From positions 1-64,000 of the forward strand of contig NZ_FRBV01000015.1 in the NCBI RefSeq assembly GCF_900142705.1: DNA of 64,000 nucleotides, read 5' to 3'. Shown here piece after piece: positions 61,271-64,000 of this stretch. Source of the stretch: Nitrosospira sp. Nsp11 (GTDB taxonomy: Bacteria > Pseudomonadota > Gammaproteobacteria > Burkholderiales > Nitrosomonadaceae). Position 1 is the first letter of the stretch; each line of letters opens with the position of its first letter. The position numbers and the translations under genes were made by a program. The notes below the pieces were generated by a model. That model was not told the DNA's origin. It saw nothing but the letters and a program-made list of their open reading frames with translations, and did no database searches.

Positions 61271-61355
61271 GGGCGTTAGCAAAGCTCATAACACGCCCCA
61301 GAGTAGGTGACGCTGCTTGCGAGTGCTCTCATCTATTGGATGAAGTCATCTAAAC

Positions 61356-62057
61356 TTAGACATGCTCGTCCAAAGGGGCCAGCAATTCTTTGCTGTTGTT
61401 AAAAGGATCTGCCCGGTTCACGGCTCTATCCACTTTCCACCAGGTGAAGGCGTCGCTAGGCAAAGAACGTGATTGCGCTATATGTGCCGCTTCCTCAACT
61501 GGTGTATTTACATCCAGCCAGCGCCACGCATCCTCCGGTTCCAGCACAACGGGCCTTCGATCGTGAATATCGACCATGCCGCCGCTGCTGTCCTCGGTGA
61601 CGATCACAAATCCAACTTCAACGTTTTGCTGAGTATACAGCCTGAAGTTCGTTATCCCTGCCATGAAAATCGGCTCGTCATCCTTCCGCTTTATATACCA
61701 AGGCTGTTTTTTGCCGTTTTCAAGCGTCCACTCGAACCAGCCACCTCCGGGAATAATTACTCGCCCTTCGCGAAACATGTGCCGGAAATAGCGCCCGGTT
61801 AAAGCCTTCTCCACCCGGGCGTTTATCCATGGTTTTTTCTTTGCCGCAGCTTCTTCGGGAGTCCGATAGCCCCAGGTATGGCTGATGAATTCCAGCCTAT
61901 GATTATGCAGCATTATCATCGAGGGGCATCGGCCAGGGGCGATGTTATACAAGGCCATATGGTCGCCACCGGTCCACTCCTGATCATTGCTTACGTCTGC
62001 GCCAAGCGCACGGGCGTAATACTTGTGAGTCCCGGATTGCTCAAATCGTCCGCACAT
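61356..62057 (-). CDS. yedK: SOS response-associated peptidase (YedK/HMCES family)
   Basis: 233 residues. It begins MCGRFEQSG, with Cys2 as the residue that crosslinks to abasic sites. The conserved NIAPGRCPSMIM, PWINARVEKA (with the key Asn), GRVIIPGGGWFEW (Glu) and SSGGMVDIHDRRPVVL (His) blocks follow. It shields abasic sites in single-stranded DNA. On a conjugative plasmid it would protect incoming single strands; that link is inference. It lies near umuDC, another DNA-damage pair. Confidence 0.93.
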   Translation of the reverse strand: MCGRFEQSGTHKYYARALGADVSNDQEWTGGDHMALYNIAPGRCPSMIMLHNHRLEFISHTWGYRTPEEAAAKKKPWINARVEKALTGRYFRHMFREGRVIIPGGGWFEWTLENGKKQPWYIKRKDDEPIFMAGITNFRLYTQQNVEVGFVIVTEDSSGGMVDIHDRRPVVLEPEDAWRWLDVNTPVEEAAHIAQSRSLPSDAFTWWKVDRAVNRADPFNNSKELLAPLDEHV

Positions 62058-62119
62058 TAGGTAATACTCTACTGTTGGATTACTGTTGTGTTGGATAACT
62101 CATTCAATTTCTCCAGCTC

Positions 62120-62725
62120 TTAATTATGTTCTGCTTTTCTAAACATATCAGCCAGGCACATTGGCCCCGGCTGAAGGCCAACATTTTCGGCTAATGCTGC
62201 TGCTTCCTTCTGGCCATGCATCTTTACAGGAAACGCCGCGACGTTGTTGGCCAAGAGCCAGAAAGTACGCGTCACCCCATTCATAAAACTCAACCCCTTT
62301 TGAAAGTAGACATCGGCAAGCGGCACCGGGTTTTCCTCTCCCCGGGCGAACCCCTCGACTGCCCGGTGATACTTGTAGTCGGTAGTCAGCTCCGAGCGTA
62401 GAAGGCAGCAGCCGTTAGATTGACCGGACCAGCAAAAATCCTGGGACAACCATAACCTATGAAAAGCGGCTGCGTGGACTGGCACTACAAAAATATCGTC
62501 ATCGGCTTCCCCGGACTTAATCGACATAAAAATATCTGCTTTTCCTGGTACGGGCAACCGCCAAACTAGAAGGCGGGGTGTCCAGGGAGAGGAAGGCATC
62601 ACTAGTCGAGATCCTGCCAGCGCCGGAAGCGGTTCGCTCTCGATCTGCGCATGGAGTGCCCTTAGTTCGGCGCACCTAGCAAGGTAACGCAATGTCACAA
62701 ACAACGGATTTCCTGCCATGATCAT
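62120..62725 (-). CDS. Unrecognised protein (201 aa)
   Basis: Starts at 62725 (MIMAG) or two codons later. PLFVTLRYLARCAELRALHA opens the protein; later blocks are SIKSGEADDDIFVVPVHAAAFHRLW and GVTRTFWLLANNVAAFPVKM. No membrane segment or catalytic motif is clear. It reads leftward, divergent from umuD, 62 bp upstream of yedK in the same direction, so it may be co-transcribed with yedK. Family not recognised. Confidence 0.6.
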   Translation of the reverse strand: MIMAGNPLFVTLRYLARCAELRALHAQIESEPLPALAGSRLVMPSSPWTPRLLVWRLPVPGKADIFMSIKSGEADDDIFVVPVHAAAFHRLWLSQDFCWSGQSNGCCLLRSELTTDYKYHRAVEGFARGEENPVPLADVYFQKGLSFMNGVTRTFWLLANNVAAFPVKMHGQKEAAALAENVGLQPGPMCLADMFRKAEHN

Positions 62726-62835
62726 AGGCCGTAACCCTCTCCTCGTGTTCCGGATTGTTCAAGAAGTCCGCACATACCAACCCTTGAATCAAGTTTTTAT
62801 ACTTCTGCTACTATAAGGGTTTGAATCTTCCTGCC

Positions 62836-63309
62836 ATGCCGACCATAATTCCGTTCATTCCTCGCAGCGCCTCCGCTGCCCTGCTTGGCCTACAGCCGGC
62901 TGCGACCGCTCCCGCAGTTCTTCGGCTGCCTTTATTGCAACATCGCATCTCCGCCGGATTCCCTTCGCCAGCAGACGAATACGTCGAGAAAAGTCTCGAT
63001 CTCAATACCTACCTGGTGCGCAACAAGACAGCGACATTTTTCTTCCGCGTAATCGGCGATTCCATGACCGGCGCCAACATCAACGATGGCGATATGCTTG
63101 TGGTTGACCGCTCCATTGAACCCAAGCACCGGCACATCGTGCTTGCGGTCATCAACAATGAATACACCGTCAAAAGACTCCATCACCTGGACGGCGTGAT
63201 CGAGCTCCACGCGGAAAATCCCGCCTACCCGCCCATCCGTTTCCGTGAGCACGAGGAATTGCAGGTATGGGGCGTGGTGGTCGGGGCAGTATCCCGCTTC
63301 GCGGTGTAG
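62836..63309 (+). CDS. umuD: UmuD-like SOS mutagenesis protein
   Basis: 157 residues. The RecA-stimulated self-cleavage site is Ala40-Gly41 (RISAGFPSPADEYVEK). Ser76 in GDSMTGANI and Lys113 in EYTVKRL form the catalytic pair. The N-terminal 35 residues are longer than in E. coli UmuD and Pro/Ala-rich. No clear LexA box of the CTGT-N8-ACAG type is seen upstream. It lies two bases before umuC. Confidence 0.93.
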   Translation: MPTIIPFIPRSASAALLGLQPAATAPAVLRLPLLQHRISAGFPSPADEYVEKSLDLNTYLVRNKTATFFFRVIGDSMTGANINDGDMLVVDRSIEPKHRHIVLAVINNEYTVKRLHHLDGVIELHAENPAYPPIRFREHEELQVWGVVVGAVSRFAV

Positions 63310-63311
63310 CC

Positions 63312-64000
63312 ATGGGGGCAAGGAGTACAGTTGCCAGCAACCAGATCTTTGCACTGGTGGACGTAAACAACTTTTACGTCAGCTGCGAACGGGTATTTAA
63401 TCCGCGCCTTCAGCATCAGCCGGTGGTCGTTCTCTCTAATAACGACGGCTGCGCGGTTGCCCGTTCCGAACAGGTCAAGACGCTCGGCATCAAGATGGGC
63501 ACGCCCTGGTTTCAGCTGAAGGATCTGGCGGAAAAACACAATATCATTGCGCTCTCGTCCAATTACACCCTCTACGGCGACATGTCGGATCGCGTCATGA
63601 CGATCCTGCGCGGCTACAGCCCGAATGTCGAAACCTACTCCATCGATGAAAGTTTTCTGAGTCTGAATGGCTTGGGCAATCTCTGGCCCACCGCTACCGA
63701 TATGGGGCAATGTATTCGCTATCGAGTACGGAAGTGGACCGGCTTGCCGGTCTGCGTGGGTATCGGGCCGTCCAAGACCCTGGCAAAGCTGGCGAACCAC
63801 ATTGCCAAGACACACCCGGAAATGGAGGGGGTTTGCGATCTGGTATCCATGCCATCAGCACGACTTAATGCGCATCTGTCCGCCATCGAGGTGCGCGAAG
63901 TGTGGGGGGTAGGACGCCGAATTGGCGCACATCTGCATGCAGCCGGGATCAAGACAGCGCAAGCGCTGCGTGATGTCTCCCCGGTTTGGCTACGTGCAAA
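63312..64000 (+). CDS. umuC: UmuC-like Y-family DNA polymerase (cut by window edge)
   Basis: First 229 codons. IFALVDVNNFYVSCERVFNP has the first catalytic Asp, VVLSNNDGCAVARSEQVKTL follows, and YSIDESFL near residue 109 holds the other catalytic acids. CVGIGPSKTLAKLANHIAK and the start of the helix-hairpin-helix (VREVWGVGRRIGAHLHAAGI) are also present. It performs translesion synthesis with processed UmuD. The gene continues beyond the window. Confidence 0.95.
   Translation, partial: MGARSTVASNQIFALVDVNNFYVSCERVFNPRLQHQPVVVLSNNDGCAVARSEQVKTLGIKMGTPWFQLKDLAEKHNIIALSSNYTLYGDMSDRVMTILRGYSPNVETYSIDESFLSLNGLGNLWPTATDMGQCIRYRVRKWTGLPVCVGIGPSKTLAKLANHIAKTHPEMEGVCDLVSMPSARLNAHLSAIEVREVWGVGRRIGAHLHAAGIKTAQALRDVSPVWLRA

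Noticed and set aside
62726-62835. Possible LexA (SOS) box before umuD
   Set aside because: No CTGT-N8-ACAG or close variant was found in the gap. Regulation may use a different LexA motif.

Overview
The window is most likely part of a conjugative plasmid, or a plasmid-like integrative element, from a betaproteobacterium. The transfer genes match the IncP-1 (RP4/RK2) Tra1 and Tra2 systems gene by gene: traF-traG-traI-traJ-oriT-traK-traL-traM and trbA-B-C-D-E-F-G-H-I-J-K-L-N. The IncP-style control genes kfrA, korB, a kleE-like gene and a KfrB-domain gene are also present. Replication, however, appears to use a ColE2-type Rep protein and not TrfA. A decayed PEP-CTERM gene, a DUF6488 protein, HupE-like and DUF1259 proteins, and the general protein style fit the Nitrosomonas/Nitrosospira group. 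That host is inference, not proof.

Layout. 1-3114: ParB fragment, a small plasmid gene, kfrA and a DNA-methylase-like gene, read leftward. 3115-4440: a long AT-rich stretch with structured repeats and a 23-residue hydrophobic micro-ORF ending on a perfect 40-bp palindrome. 4391-8110: a frameshifted primase-like gene, a candidate origin, rep, and a parA/RHH/parC partition locus with three large AT palindromes. 8162-14820: Tra1 with oriT. 14829-17473: control region (KfrB-domain, korB, kleE-like, and a second parA/parG-like locus). 17869-28955: Tra2, a complete-looking mating-pair apparatus without trbM. 29375-36236: first cargo block (DUF4236, small lipoprotein, HEPN-motif protein, and a TerY-P triad of VWA, PP2C phosphatase and kinase-HhH-zinc ribbon). 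36465-37943: RHH/ParE toxin-antitoxin pair coupled to a frameshifted tyrosine recombinase. 38237-48150: metal/chromate and envelope or sugar genes (HupE-like, DUF6488, DUF3147, chrA, DUF1259, a GMC-oxidoreductase/DUF1080 fusion, a glycosyltransferase and a broken PEP-CTERM gene). 48158-49159: an intact tyrosine recombinase. 49543-54416: five unrecognised genes including a paralogous pair. 55101-59560: XRE/ImmA pair, YjzC-like and DUF3892 genes, and a XamI-type restriction-modification system. 59900-64000: a ligD remnant, a membrane/RHH pair, a YedK-type SRAP protein, an unknown gene, umuD and partial umuC.

How it works together. TraI with TraJ and TraK should nick oriT at the IncP-type site near 13229/13230. 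TraG would pass the DNA to the Trb channel, and TraF would mature the TrbC pilin. KorB and TrbA probably repress transfer: two copies of a 13-bp KorB-like palindrome lie upstream of korB and trbA. Stability is layered, with two ParA loci, a ParB fragment, a ParE module, restriction-modification and possibly a type I toxin. The cargo between and beside the two tyrosine recombinases is where the least understood genes lie: the TerY-P triad and its neighbours, and the 49.5-54.4 kb cluster.
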